A DNA stretch of 64,000 bases. Origin: Cristatella mucedo (taxonomy: Eukaryota > Bryozoa > Phylactolaemata > Cristatellidae). Shown here piece after piece: positions 21,211-34,400 of the stretch (position 1 is its first letter; each line of letters starts with the position of its first letter). Made by a program: the position numbers and the translations under genes. The notes beneath the pieces are model-generated. The model did not search any database. It saw only the letters and a program-made list of their open reading frames with translations, and was not told the origin of the DNA. The stretch lies in NCBI GenBank assembly GCA_009760855.2, contig WPIO01000025.1:1409501-1473500 (forward strand), read 5' to 3'.

Positions 21211-23577
21211 CCCGGAGGTCACACACAATCGAGGGGCAAGTTCGAAGAACTCCAGCACGAATACACAGAAGTTAAGTCGGCTTTGACGACAAGACGCTCA
21301 GATAGGGCAGGTTCTTGGCTTTTCGTAGAACCGATGGCACACCACGATCGTTCCCTACGACTCATTCACGCACAAGGCTTTACCACGCTCAAGGACGGGC
21401 CTCAAACGGCCAGCTCAGCAGAGGGGTTTAACCTACTGGGAAGCCAGCCAGCTCACCCATGACTGCCAAGCTCTGTCCATCTCGAGCGACTCCAACCAAT
21501 TACGGGCTCACTACAATACATCGTCCAGTAATGTTTGAATTCGCTTCAGCCAAGTGCTGGTGGATTGCATGTTGTGCATAAAAGCAAGCCAGACCTCACC
21601 GGCCTACCACATCAGTCTGGATCCTATCAGCCAATAACCCTCGTTTGTAAACATTCAATTCCGAGCTATCGTCAACCGTGTTGTACTAAAGATTTAAGAA
21701 GACACATGCAACATCAAAGTGTGGCTAAGCCTCGACCTTCAGAACCTGTAATCTTGCTGACGTGAGCATTCGGTGTTTACACGGCAATCGTAGCATAGCC
21801 AGGTCGTGTGGGTACTTCTAATTATACCAATCAAGCGCTAACGATTGGTACATCTGACTGAAGTGCCATGGTTCCAAGGTTCAGATCCTGTGGCTATGAC
21901 CAATTGCTGCTGCCACATAAGCTATCGTCGGGTGGGGGTGAACTCAATGGGAGTTCAACATGATTTGTCCAGACTTATGACTGACCCCAAGCTGAAAACC
22001 GATGTAGGATTTAAAATAGATCAGCTATCATCGTTTAATTTTACATTTGATGGCCAGCTGTTACACTGCAAATGGCTTAAATAAATTTATTAGACATACT
22101 TGACCAAAATCGTGACCATTAAAACAAATCACGCTGAGCAGAGAAAAAGCAGCATATAATTCAAAGGCTTTGAATAGGACATAATGTTTGCAAAAACAGG
22201 TAGTAATATATATGTTCAATAATTTGGAGATGGCCAATTCCAACCCCCAGTTGCATCCACAAGGCGATATTATTCAATACCAATCTGACAATTGACGTGC
22301 CAAGATTTCCAGGGAGCAATTGCAACTACTCTTAGGGTGCATCTGGTTCTATTACACAAATTATATAGCCAGAGTCAACGGTGGACAGCACTACCACGGT
22401 CGCACGCAATCTGGACACAGGAACGTCCTAGAGCAAATGCAAAAATGCATTACTGTTACGACGGTTCAAATTCCCATCCAGACATGGCATGGGTTATACA
22501 CATGTTCAGTGGCATCCTATTTCAGTCTACAGAGCACGACCAAGGCCTAGGATGGCTAAAGCACAGGCATATGTTTGATTGAATAATGTAGCAGTACAAG
22601 ATCTCTCCGATCGGATGCTTTCAGATTCTAGTCCACTACTGAAGGCTTTGGTTTGATGCAGTAGGTGCAACCTAATGAGGTTTTCTGGAGGCAGGCGTAA
22701 CAGATTGCTTTGAGGATCGCCGGAAGATGATGGCAAACGTCTTATTGGTCAGCCAGTATGCAGCAGCAAAGAACCGTACACGAAAGCCTCTGCAACATGA
22801 AAAAACCCCATCAGATAGAGACAAGCCGAATCTGTGTGCTATAAGTCAACAGCGTTTCACCATCCTTTGCTATAGCCATGTGCTCAGCTCGGATGTCCTG
22901 AGTATGCTTGGCATGCATGGCACTCCAGTCCCATGCAATAGCACTCACTATGCAACATGATCATCGTATATGCACGGGATATGGAATAAGCACATTTTAC
23001 TACCTACACATTGACAGATCTTTGATAAACCTTATTACAGCAAGGGCCAAGTAGAATGTCTCCAGGGACCAAGCAATGGCTGCCATGTAGTAAGGGTTCA
23101 GTTCTTGCTGCACATATACATTTGAGCATGGGAGTACAGCCGACCATTTGTTTACGACTACCACTTAAGTATCCAAGCTTGACTAATAAACAGATGGACA
23201 ATGACCCAATTGTCCACAAGAAGCAGTGCTGTTTACGCCGATTGAGCTTTGATTCGAATGCACACACCAGAAAAAGGAAATAGTGCTGTCAAAACTCCAA
23301 ATTCATTATAAAAAAGTAGATGTATGCATTTTTCCAATTTTTTAAAAGATTGCATTATTTGCTTCGGGTTTTTGGGTAGGCACATTATAGAAAAACTACA
23401 GTACGCCGACTATTCTCACTATCTGACCAAACGCTCACACTGGGACCGATATTTCCAAGACCACCGAGTTGACAGCCGTCACAAAAGTTAAATGTGAGCC
23501 CGGCACCAAACGAGACTCAGCAATGCTGCAAATGCTAAACAATTTCCGTTTGGTGAACTATGATGAGATCCAACTTA
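21211..23577. other. Unassigned stretch
   Basis: No recognisable gene. A GGTTCAGATCC box-B-like sequence near 21885 hints at a decayed tRNA-derived element, but the rest of the body is not identifiable. Open frames are short (up to 110 codons) and unrecognised. Confidence 0.35.
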
Positions 23578-23705
23578 AATAAATAATAATCATTTGTAAT
23601 GCACGTTCCGATCCATATGCTTGCTCCACACATGCCGAAGGATTGAGCCCACGACCTCGGTGGTCAAAGGCGAGTACCTTACCCTTGGGCCAAACCAGGA
23701 CGGCA
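23578..23705 (-). mobile_element. SINE-B copy, diverged
   Basis: Plus-strand order is TAATAATCATTTGTAATGC, then GATTGAGCCCACGACCTCGG (B box reversed), then GGCCAAACC at the head end, matching 13725-13862. Minus orientation. Confidence 0.6.
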
Positions 23706-24279
23706 ACTTACAAAAGATAGCCAAGACTGGCAAAATGCATAAAGTAAAGAACGCCTAAGTGCCCATCTGCTATCACTAAACCTGCAAGGACGGACTGATT
23801 GAGAGCAAAGCATGGACCCATCGCTTCATCCATATCAAGGCTCATGTTAACCAGCAGGCTGCGGCAAAGAAATAATTTCGAACGGCTGCAACTAGGGGGT
23901 AACTAGATCCACAATGACTGACAGCACAGATTGCACGAAAGAAACTGCCTATTGTCCACTTAGTGTAAAGCAGCCTGTCTGCAGGCGGTCTAGGGCACGA
24001 TCAGTCAGGTCAGACCGGGCGTTTGTGTAAATGCAGTTCTTTTCTATGCTCGGTGGTTCTAAGTTCGACCGTCTACAGTTGGGGTGCTGTGGCCCTGCTT
24101 TTTGTGACCACTCCATCGAGGCCCACTCCTTTCCATCTGTTACCATTGCAAAACAAATATACGCCAAGCATAGAGACTAGCTGCTGTATTCTGCTGAATA
24201 AATATCATAATAATTGAGCAATAAAAGAGATAAATGTGGTGGCTGATTCAACCTTAATTATATAGCAGCAAAAGAGACT
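23706..24279. other. Unassigned stretch
   Basis: No gene seen. A GGTTCTAAGTTCGACC patch at about 24056 may be another decayed tRNA-like head. Confidence 0.3.
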
Positions 24280-24475
24280 TAGTTGCAATTATCTTGCCTG
24301 CAGCTGTTAATCAAGGATTTCCTGGTACAGGACTCGAACCCTCGACGTGCTGTAGGCTTCGAACCTACGGCAAGGATCAAAAGTGTAAGCTTGTTACCCC
24401 AGACTGAGACGCTGGGGCTTGTACAGTAGAGCCTGTCGGGTTTCGTCTGGCGAGGTTTTTGCAATTCCATTCCTA
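24280..24475 (-). mobile_element. Possible tRNA-derived SINE remnant
   Basis: Contains GGACTCGAACCCTCGAC (a reversed B box) and a second similar CTTCGAACC. No clean cloverleaf can be folded by eye, so this is not called as a tRNA gene. Confidence 0.3.
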
Positions 24476-24479
24476 ATAC

Positions 24480-25015
24480 AAGCAAAGTCAGAAGCAAAGG
24501 CAATTTCGGATCCCGATTACCCTTGATTTGTATGACGTTGTTTGATATTGACTTTCAGGCATTTCCTAATGGTAAAATACCCTCTAATATTCTCTGCTTT
24601 TTGCCCTGTGCAAATACGATTGCAGATCACTTTGTGATTTTGGGATAATAATTAGTTAACTCTATGCATGTTCCACTGGTCAGCTGGCATCTAGCTTGTT
24701 TTAATGAGGGCACGATTAAAAACTAAAATTTACACGTCCTTGTTGCAATATGTACAGCAAGCCAAATATCAGCATGTCCAGAAGATTAGGAGACACCAAC
24801 CTCAAAAATATGTTAAGTCATCTACTACCCGTTTCTGATTTTAAACATACTTGCCACATGCAACAATCATTACCAGAATATCCCCTGCTTCAAACCCGGG
24901 CATCACACCAGTTTTTTAGGGTAAAGTAGCAAAACTGTTTCTGCCTTTTTGTGTGGATGGAAGTCATAATTGCCAATTTATACCTATCCATATATGCCAT
25001 TCAATAACTTGTCGA
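24480..25015. other. Unassigned AT-rich stretch
   Basis: No open frame of note. It may include the 3' flank or terminal repeat of the adjacent Tc1-like element, but no terminal inverted repeat was recognised. Confidence 0.3.
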
Positions 25016-25019
25016 GAGA

Positions 25020-26010
25020 TGATTTTTTGATAGCTTCACCAATCGTCTCGACATTGAGGCCACCAGCTTCCGACAGAGAGTTCTGGAGGAATTGATGCCC
25101 AGTAATCCTTTAAAACCTCAAACAACTCGTCAGGTTTCGAAAGCGCTGGAGAACTCTGAACCTTACAGCTTGTTCGACTTCGTTCCACAGATGTTCTATT
25201 ATTGGGTTCAACAAGTCCGGGCTTTGGCTTGGCCACTGCATGACCTACATTGGCTCGAAGCCCTAGTCGGCATGGTTCGTGAGCAACTGCTAACCACCAC
25301 AGCAGTGTGCTTACGATCGTCGTCATGCTGTCTACAGAAATCGACACACGTTTAAGCAAATGGCAAGCCAACATTCTGCACAATGTCAACAGTAGACATT
25401 TTAATTCATGATTCCTTGAATCCTGTGCAGACGCCCAACACCGGAAGTGAGAAGTAACCTCATACATTACACTTACACCTAAGATTTCACGGTCTTTTTT
25501 TCAGATAAAACTCCAGGTAGGCGGCACTCCTTTGCCGGTGAACATATTTCGTTTTCCACACACATATAGACGTTGAATTTGGAATCATCAGTTCACAGCA
25601 CTCTGCTCCGAAGGTCAGCTGTCAAATGCTGGGATCCGAAAGCAAAATCCAGCCTTGCTTTTTTGTGCTGCACAGCAACCAATTGCTTAAACTTCAGTCC
25701 TTGTTCGTCAAGCGGGCGACGCATGGTGTTTTGGCTTACGACCGTTTCCAATAGTTCGGTAGAGACTCTGGCAGTGGCTTTTATCAGTAGCAAAACAAGT
25801 GTGTCAGAGCCATCTTTTGAGGAGCCGGTCCTCCCTTGGAGAAGTTACTCGAGGGCGACCCGAGCAAAGTAGTGCTTCTGCTCTACCATATTCCAGAGGT
25901 AATCCCTAATAATGTTTCCTACCGGTACCCACTGAGATCTTCAGTCGCCTCATTTTTCGCGATTTTAATGGCCATCTCTGCATGGCGACTTAAAAACCCT
26001 TAAAGCTCTG
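25020..26010 (-). mobile_element. Tc1/mariner-like transposase relic
   Basis: A cut-and-paste DNA transposase, frameshifted throughout. On the minus strand from right to left, the linker GRPRVTSPREDRLL (about 25830-25870) follows a degraded helix-turn-helix region. Next are SQNTMRRPLDEQGLKFKQ and KKARLDFAFGSQHLTADL (25593-25793). A remnant of the FQQDND-KHTA catalytic block (about 25315-25350) comes next, then a PSQSPDLNPIEHLW-like block (about 25190-25240). The order and spacing match a complete ~340-residue Tc1-family protein, whose DDE catalytic triad cuts and joins DNA in the nucleus. Stops and several frame changes make it dead. The N-terminal end abuts the plus-strand LINE at 26025. Terminal inverted repeats were not identified. 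Confidence 0.8.
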
Positions 26011-26024
26011 CAGCTTCAGCTCCC

Positions 26025-26640
26025 TGTCACCGTGGCGTCAGAAGTTGCACACATTACTCCACTTCTCTGCCAAACCTGCACTGGCCTGATCAAGCAACGG
26101 ATTGACTTGCAAGGTTTTCCACTAATCAAGCTCACTTTTCAGGTCCCTTCTGTTCATATGGCTCCAGCTTATCTGATCCGACATACTCATCAGGCCAAGC
26201 ATCTGTCTGTCCAGCATGCCAGTTCCAACAGTCTAGAAATACGTACATGGGCGTAAAGTCCTTTGGAGACCCGCGTGCATTCAGGTTCGTGCATGCTCCC
26301 AAAGCCTGGAACTCTCCCGACCTGCGTCAGGAGCATCCCTGACGTGACCACGATTCAGAGGAACCCAAAGACACCTATTTAGGACAGCATTTGAGTGAGT
26401 GTCATGTGATTTCAGTCCTCACGTACTTTGCGTGCTGACTCTGTGCATGCTGCCCACTAACCACATTTGCATGCTGACCCTGTGCGTGTATCTAACCATG
26501 TTAATCATTTTGTTTGTTTTTCAAGCATGAGTGCCACCTATTCAATTGGACACTCCCTTTTCCATGGCAAATGTAAAGCGCCTAGAAAGAGATTAAGTTG
26601 CGCTAGAAGTACTGTACATGAAATACATTATTATTATTAA
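26025..26640 (+). mobile_element. LINE beta, C-terminal copy with full 3' UTR
   Basis: A frame at 26032-26256 reads HITPLLCQTCTGLIKQRIDL and HMAPAYLIRHTHQAK, decayed L2/CR1 C-terminal motifs. APKAWNS-like remnants follow at about 26295. The 3' UTR and the tail GCGCCTAGAAAGAGATTAAG with ATT repeats end at 26640. The open frame stops early, so it is inactive. Confidence 0.75.
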
Positions 26641-26699
26641 TAGAAAAACTTTTGAGGCAATGTATATGCGTAATAAATAAAATACTTAATACTAGCTGA

Positions 26700-26860
26700 G
26701 TTTAATAGCCTCTGTATAGCGACAGAAGAGCGTATGGCTATCAACACACCGCTTGCAGTGGCAATAAAAGGATAACCCACCACGATTCGAACCCCTTATC
26801 GGGACCCGAGGTGCATTGAAAATATTTCGCCTTACCTGGTGTGCCCATCACGACTCTCGT
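26700..26860 (-). mobile_element. SINE-A copy
   Basis: Plus-strand text begins AGCCTCTGTATAGCGACAG, then CACCGCTTGCAGTGGCAATA, then reversed B box GATTCGAACCCC and the tRNA-like head toward 26855. Confidence 0.7.
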
Positions 26861-26884
26861 CATGTTGCACGATATGCTATGCAT

Positions 26885-27012
26885 GTCGTATAATTCATTT
26901 GCATAGCTTCCTAAGGAGTAACATACTCTGTTTGAGCCACTTACGCTGCGGGCTCGAGCGCACGACCTTGGTTGATCAAGGCCAGTACATTAACTCAGCC
27001 CAGACCAGGGGT
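26885..27012 (-). mobile_element. SINE-B copy
   Basis: Tail complement (ATAATTCATTTGCATAGC) on the left, GGGCTCGAGCGCACGACC (B box reversed) in the middle, and GCCCAGACC at the head end. It follows SINE-A by only about 25 bp. Confidence 0.6.
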
Positions 27013-28079
27013 TCTGATGCAAAGGCAGCTAGTGATTTCAGCTCTGAGGCGTAAAAGCAGTTTGTGTGTTTTGCCTTAGGAATCGTAACTCACTCGCATC
27101 ATTGGGCGGGTACTGCACTTTCAATCAGAGCGCGGACAACTCTCATGCTTCAGTAACAATAAAGCATCCAAATCACCAGTGCACGGTGATGAGCGCGATG
27201 CAGACCTTCAGAAATGTACATACTTTTCGAGTAATGCAGCTTGCTCAGGAAATGCAATGGAGACTTCCTGTCGGCTGTGCTCTGCAGGAGCTGCCAGTGA
27301 CCAATGTCTCGACGATAGGCGCTTTAAGACGCTCGGTGCATAGCAGCACATGTTGCTGGTCCTTTGCCGAGCCGGCCAACCCATGGTTCTGACATTGTAG
27401 ATGGGTGTGCTGTGACCTGAGATGATACATTATATGATTCACCTGGGATCATACAGCAGAACGTTTGGAGTAAAGCCACCTTCGCGTACAAGGTGTACGT
27501 GACATGTGGTAAATTCTCAACAGGCACGACGAAATTATGTTATCAAATTGCTTCACTAAAAGCCTTTAAACTGACTGGCTGCTGGAGCACTAACAACAAA
27601 AACTGAGCTAGCTAGAAGCTCACCGCGAATGAAACACACATATACTAATGAGTCTGAAAGCAGTGTCCGTACACTGAATAGCACTACCATTAGCAGTCAA
27701 AAAGCTGTTTAAAGAAATGACGTAGGCGTCCAGCAAGACACTGAGCCTGAAGTGCATGGGGCGCTTCGGTGGAGTTTGCTCTGAGTCGGGGGATCTTGGC
27801 TGTGCATGAAATCTCTCCCACGCTTTGAGTTGAAGCTTTCTCGTCTGGCGCAAGTCACGGCCAATATTAACCAAAGCCCAGTGCATGAAGAGAGAGAGTG
27901 AGAATAATACACCTACAATCGCCAAAATGTTTGGCAAATGCAGCGATTCAGCAGGCAGAAGCTGTCATGTCGTAAGGAGGGAATGCACTGAGACTGTTAA
28001 CAAACTGAATTTGCATAACATAGCAGAGGCCTTAACGTCTATAAATGCAGCATGCAAGTTGTAGCGTACAGGATCTCCC
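27013..28079. other. Unassigned stretch
   Basis: A 108-codon plus frame (27066-27392) and a 105-codon minus frame (27620-27937) are open but unrecognised. No repeat family seen. Confidence 0.3.
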
Positions 28080-28165
28080 AACCTGCCAGATTTCAAAACG
28101 ATGACCTCAGGTCGTAAAGGCGTACACGCTGCCTTACCTCCTGGGCTATCACGGCCCAGCGGGCA
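28080..28165 (-). mobile_element. SINE-A head fragment
   Basis: GATTTCAAAACGATGACCTC followed by AGGTCGTAAAGGCG and CTGCCTTACCTCCTGGGCTA corresponds to the tRNA-like head of SINE-A only; the body is missing. Confidence 0.5.
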
Positions 28166-28199
28166 GCTCACCAATGCTCACAAGGTCTGCTGTGCAGCC

Positions 28200-28310
28200 A
28201 GTCTCATTAACTTATAGCTTGTATAGCCTCAGCGTTGCAGCAATTTATGCAGCGCTAAGAAAGAGATTGAGTTCAGGACTGAGGCTGCACTCAAATGTAT
28301 TATTATTATA
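28200..28310 (+). mobile_element. LINE beta tail fragment
   Basis: GCGCTAAGAAAGAGATTGAG with ATTATTATTATA at the end is the beta tail, with internal changes. Confidence 0.5.
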
Positions 28311-28324
28311 ATTCATGCATATCA

Positions 28325-28470
28325 AATGACATGTAGTGATTTGTATAGCACTAGAGAACTTGATCCTCATTCAGATGCTTCATAACATGCTGGACAAGGG
28401 CGACACGACCTCGATCATGATCAAAATGTGTTCACCTTAGGCCTTGGTCGTTCAGGAGGTGAGTGTCACT
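28325..28470 (-). mobile_element. SINE-B copy, diverged
   Basis: Begins with the complement of the tail (TTTGTATAGCACTAGAGAAC), then a degraded B box near CGACACGACCTCG and a head near 28440. Confidence 0.45.
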
Positions 28471-31400
28471 ATGCTTGCAGTGAGTAAGCCAGACTTTGTC
28501 TCGCTTGACTCAAAGCTTACATCCCAAGATATTTTGAGCATGCTTTGTCCATGCCTCGTAGTGATAGACCTCTCTGGACAGACGTCACAGGTGAGCTAGC
28601 AAATCCAAATGGCCATTAGCCACTGCGACTCCACCTACATATTCTCATCTGGGCTTTGATACTTTGCCATTGCCTGAACATTACCAAACACACGTAGCGA
28701 TGAGACATCAGCTACTGACCTTCAGCTAGAAACAGCCCATAAAATAGAGACCACCTGCAGATACTATACCTACAAAGCAGCTGACAAGAACAGAAGCAGC
28801 AATAGGTCAAAGTGGGCAAATACTCATGAGTTTTTAATGAGCTGAGCAAACTTCATCAGGTTTCGGGATGAGCTTTGCGTTCTGATTAATCAGTTCAAGC
28901 ATGTTGCGAAATTGTGAGATATACCTCAAAGCAAAGCGTTGTGCAATATGCCCAAATAACGATAAAAGGACACACTGACTATATTCAGTTAGCATTTGTA
29001 AGTGAGTTTAGTGATTATTTCGTAGGCCATCGGCAGAAGATTTCGATTGTACCGAGTCAGAGAGAGACTCCAATGGAACTCTGAAAGCTGAACGATGGTT
29101 TCAACATTGTCATTCCAACCATTTGAGTTTAATCATGGCTGTGTGCTCAATATCGTCAACTCCTTACTTAGAGAATGTATCCTGCAAAAGGGAGAGAGTG
29201 TGGGTGTAGTCAGCGGTTCAACGCTGGAACTTTCAAAGGCGTCAGCAATGGCAATCCTGCCTTTACAACCTCATGGATGCATCTTACAGGTTTCAACAGT
29301 CTCAGCCATTCACTGCCAGCTAATGTGAGTTAAATGATGGCCTGCAGAGCAAACACAAGTAAATGGGCGACAGACCAAATGACAGGTCGAGTTATCTGAC
29401 GAGCTAGAGTAACAGTAAACGACGCTAATCAAGTGGCGGTGAATGGGATGAACATTGGGCAGCAAAGTGTATAGCCCGGCAGCACATGAAAGGCTAACAT
29501 AAGCAGCGTGTTTGCACGGGTCCCGATTCAATTATGGTGAACCATTACACAACTGCGTTTGCAGCTTCGAGCGGGTTGTTTCTCGATCTGTGTACCGTTG
29601 CCAAAATTTCTGTTTCGAGAGCAGCTCTGTTATGATCGTGGGCCCTGAATAGATGAGCGTGTTCCCATACAACCTAGAATGTGACCAAGGCCACTTGGTT
29701 CACACCATTAACAGCCAATGGAGTGCCCGCCCAAAGTCTACCAAGTAAATGAATGTCGCTATGGAAGCTCTGGACGTGAATGTGCTTTGAGTAAACATCG
29801 ATAGTCACAATGATGCAGCTGTGGCAGCGGTTAATCTTTAGTACCACACTGGCTCGTCATGCCTTACCCCAAAGAGAGAATAGTAAGTCAGGTGCAAAGT
29901 AAATCGTTTTTCTATAATCCTAATTGTAGGAGGCAATGACCAGTCATTCTGCACATTTATTACCATGTGCTAGCAATCGTCGAGTTGCCCAAAGCTGGCG
30001 CGAATAGTTGTCTTTCGCTGTCCAGCTCTATCTGCTGGTAACTCCTCTACTCTTAAGCTTCTTTTGTGGTACAGCAGGTGTCACGACTCAGGCCAAAGCT
30101 CAGTATGTGAGCATGAGAAAGCCACTCTTGCAGTGACTTTCTGCAAATGTAGGAAAAGGCAGGAAATGAGGCAGCCTCTATGGTGGCATATCCGCATCAG
30201 GCAGTTTCTGCCTACCAAATATAAGCTCGATGAAGCTTCGCTCAAGCTATGGGTAAGAAAGGAGATGATGTAGTGAGCTTAATAAGTACATTTATGGTAT
30301 TCATGGGACATTTTGTAATTCTGACATTTGGACTGGGAGGTGACCACGATCGGCAGTTTCCATTCCCAGTGCATGCAGTACCTCAACTGATCCTTTCTTT
30401 GTGGCGATTTTGCTGATCTTGCAGGAGCATCAAGCATATCTCACTGAACTGGATGCTAGTGGCGTTTGATATTATTGATCACCAGAGTACTTCATGGGCA
30501 GCTCTAATGTTGCCTGGGTGTAAGTCTAAAATCGTTTAAGACCATATCTCAAAAGAGAACCGCATGTACTGATAATGTGGCTAGCAGTGGTGAGGAACCA
30601 CTAGCGAGCAGGTAACTGATGGATCGATGACTGAGTCGACTTCTATGCACTATGAGATACCCTTCCTGTGCCGATGCAATTACAAGCACAATCTGGGCTT
30701 TCATTTCGCCATTCAAGTCTTCCTTGCTACCTATGCATGCTCTCCAATCCTATGACATCCCTCTCAGCTCTCTTGATCACATGCATGTGCCAACATTAAG
30801 AGCAAAGCAGCAAACTTTTCTGACTAGATGATAATGGCTTTAAACTACAAAGTGAATCATAGTGTCTAGAGACATGCATGACTCGACTTTAATGTCACTA
30901 CTCTTGGAAGCTTGCAGCATGTTTATTACAACAGCATGTCATAGTTGTGCATAACTTACACCGAATATGGGGCTTGTCTATCGCATCGACATTGCCGCCA
31001 GCACATCACTTGCATGACCTGACCGCTGACTACCTCAAACAGCGCATCCAACTCTCGGGATGTCACTCTCTGGTAGGATCCCTTCGTTCTCGCGCTCAAG
31101 CATACCTATTCAAATGAAGCTTCCCTAATCCAGATGGCATAATAGTGAGACCGTTTCTGCTAGTAGTGGTTAGATGTGCCTCTAACTAACCTTAAATGCT
31201 GAGACAGCATGCACTTTGGTTCCATGCTCATAAAGCATGAAAAACTACTCCCGACTGACTGCTTACAACATCCATTTAAGAGAGTAAAAGCACCGCACCT
31301 CAGAGGGCCCAGGTGGGTCCGTGTGAATTATCCTTTTTGTGTGCCATATGCCTTGCTGAGCATCTTATCACACTAAAGATATAGCGATACATGTTCTTCC

Positions 31401-34400
31401 TTCTGCAGAGAAATCCACAATGTACCTCAGAAAAGAATAGGATGTATCTAGAGAGAGGCTAAACAAAAATCATTATTATCTCTAGTATTATTATAATATA
31501 TAACATCTCTCTTGTATAAGCCCACAGTTTAGCTATGGATTTAATTTGAGCTCTCTTCCTACTTACCAGTGAGCTGATGCCAGGACTCAGCTATGTATAT
31601 TGCTGGTAGCACACACACCATCAACCAACTGCAGCTGTGCTCCACAATGTAAGCACTCAAAGCTCGAAGTGAGGTGAGTAGCTTCTCGCTGGGTTGTCCG
31701 ATTCACAACATGCTCCTGTTTCCGATTAAAAAGATCCAGAAAAGCGCTTATTTATTTGCCTCATGAAACTTCACTGTCAGTCTCCAGCTTCCTAGCGATT
31801 TTCGGTCGGCCAGCCGTGACTCCAGGGTTTATCCTTCAAGTTATTTCAAGGATGACAAAAAGCAACGCAGCCAAGTTATCGATGCTGTAAGCTATGGATC
31901 TGTCTATGTTTCCCAGTATCAAGCTAATTGGTTCAACATGCTACACTGCTCAAAGGATTCACTATAGCCTCTCAGCTGGAGTAAAAATCGGCTATAAAGA
32001 AACCAAACTAGTATCGTGTTGAGTTACAGTAGTACGCTTGACACTGCCGAGAAATAGAGACTCCTAGCTAATCCATCTATTTCCTACATTCGATACAATG
32101 TAGCCCATTTTCGGAAGCTTCATTTAACGTTGCTTTACTGTAAGAGTCTCTGACTTCGTAAGATAGTGTTTATCGGTGATAGCCTGACTCCTTATCATGT
32201 GACTGGTATAATCGGAGTTGGTGAGAACCGTATTGCTTAGCAGTCAAAATATATTCTTTCGACAAATCACAACTTGCAGCCGATGATGAGAGTCAACACA
32301 GGAATTGTTTGCATCTACATTACATTAGCCTCGTGTCTGATAGTCTCAACTACCTAAAACTCCCATCTGGGGATGCTCTGGTGGCGCAGCTAACGCTACT
32401 CTTTCTGAGGCAATCCTGCTGTTTCACTGTTCAAATAGTTCTTTGACTCAATTCCCTTTCCAGCAAAACCAGTGCTACAATGATAGTGACCATTTGTCAG
32501 GTACTACTCAAAAACTGTTTGCACATCTGTTCCAACCCTAGGCACACTTGACGTAGTCAAAGTCAGATGATATAATCAGCACCCAGGATGTTCATTTGTT
32601 TTTCTAATCAAGGTCAGGTTGGCCAATGAGGCTGAAAAGGGCAGTGTTGCTAGCTAAAACTATGTCTGGAAGATGGCTAAAGAGAGGTCTGGAATGAGGG
32701 CACATTAGCCACCTAAAGCTATGATCAAAAGGTTAAACCATACTCACAGTAACTGTGAATAGACGACAGCAGAAGCCGAATGGTTTAAAAGCACGTGCCT
32801 GCATAAATGCTTCTCTTAGGTTTCAGCTAAAAGGGCGAGTACTACTCTGGCTGAGCACTGGCGGAGATCGCAGCTCGGCCAACATCTTGAAGTGTGAGTG
32901 CAAAATGAAACTCAGCTTTCCACCGTCGCTTCGACAGGAATGATTGATTTCCCAGGTGCTGGCAAAGCCTGATCTGCGCGACCGGTGAGAGCATCACGGC
33001 AACTCCTCCCATTCCAACCGGTGATCCTTAAGAAAGAAGCGCTTCCGGCAGCCCTAACCCGAATCTGCCGATACAGTACAATATCGCTGGGCTATCAGAC
33101 AGCAGCTCAACAGCTAGCTGTGCATGCCCTAAAAGCGAGTTGCAATAAAGTATGTATATGTTACTAATTATATGTGTAATACAATAGTAGCGTGCATGAG
33201 TCAAATCGTTTTTATATTTCTGATCTTGCTGCTGTTTCACAGGATACTGTACTAAATGTGGATGAGTTGAGCTTTAAAGGAACCTCTGTGGCTTGGGAAT
33301 GGCTTTTATTGTATTCTAATTTCTGACATGAGACAGCGGAAGCTTACTTCATAGGTACCACTATATATTTCAGCAGCATGACATGGGTATAGCAGGCACT
33401 GTGTGCAGCGTTGAGATGGCTGGCCTTTCTCAGCTGGAATGGAGGCTGGAAACAGGTCTCTAGGGTGCAGATCTCAGTCTGGCTCCTTTGCCTCTGTGCA
33501 CGACATAACTTGGTCTATTCTTCCAAATAGTGGCAGCACGAAACCACAACAGAGCAGTACCTGGAGGTGAAGAAGGACTTCACTGATATGGGAAGAAAAA
33601 CTTCCATGTCTCAGGCTGAATACAATGTCTGCCAGGAACATGCTCATTGGAGGTGCAAGAGTCGCGGAGCGTCTCTGGTTTCGTGGTACCATTAGCCATG
33701 CTCACATCACGATCTAAACGGAAGGTGCAGGTCAGCGGCTGCTGCAGAGCCGACTTGTGTGTGGCAGAGTCAGGTCTCTCTGCCCATCTCCATCAAGAAG
33801 CACTGGCTATGCTGTCATGGAGGAGGTAGCATAGCAGCAGGTGAATAAGTAAATAAGAGCGAGACCACAAACCAAATGCTGTTAACGATCTTTCCTAGAA
33901 AGTGTCATTGGAATCATACAATGCATGGAATGCATATAAAAGCCTGCGTCTTATCCATGACCAGAATGACATGACGTGCTGCAAACAAACTGTTAACAAA
34001 TGGCAGGTGTTTGAATATACTGCTGGGATTTCCTTACGGCCAAGTCAGTGAAAATCATGCTGCTTGTCCTACCTGATAACTGAGCAGCATATTCGAGGAT
34101 GGGTAGCATAACCATCCAGAAAAATGAAGGCTAAGCTGCAACAAAATATTTTATAGATTGCACCCATGGACACATCAAATTTACACAATATGAAGGGAAG
34201 TAACAAACCAGTATATAAAGGCGAGTAGAGCAAGTTCAGCTAACCTCCATGTGTATAGGGCACCACTTTATTAACCACAGATAGCAATGAGCAACTCTTA
34301 TGACTTGGGTGTGAAAATGTGCATGATCGATCAGCGCCGAAAGAGTGGCAACCCTATTTCAAGTCACGAGAAATTGCTTTGCTGCTAGGTGGCTGTGGCT

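Noticed and set aside
24280-24475. Functional tRNA gene
   Set aside because: A B box is present but no complete cloverleaf with paired acceptor and T stems could be drawn.
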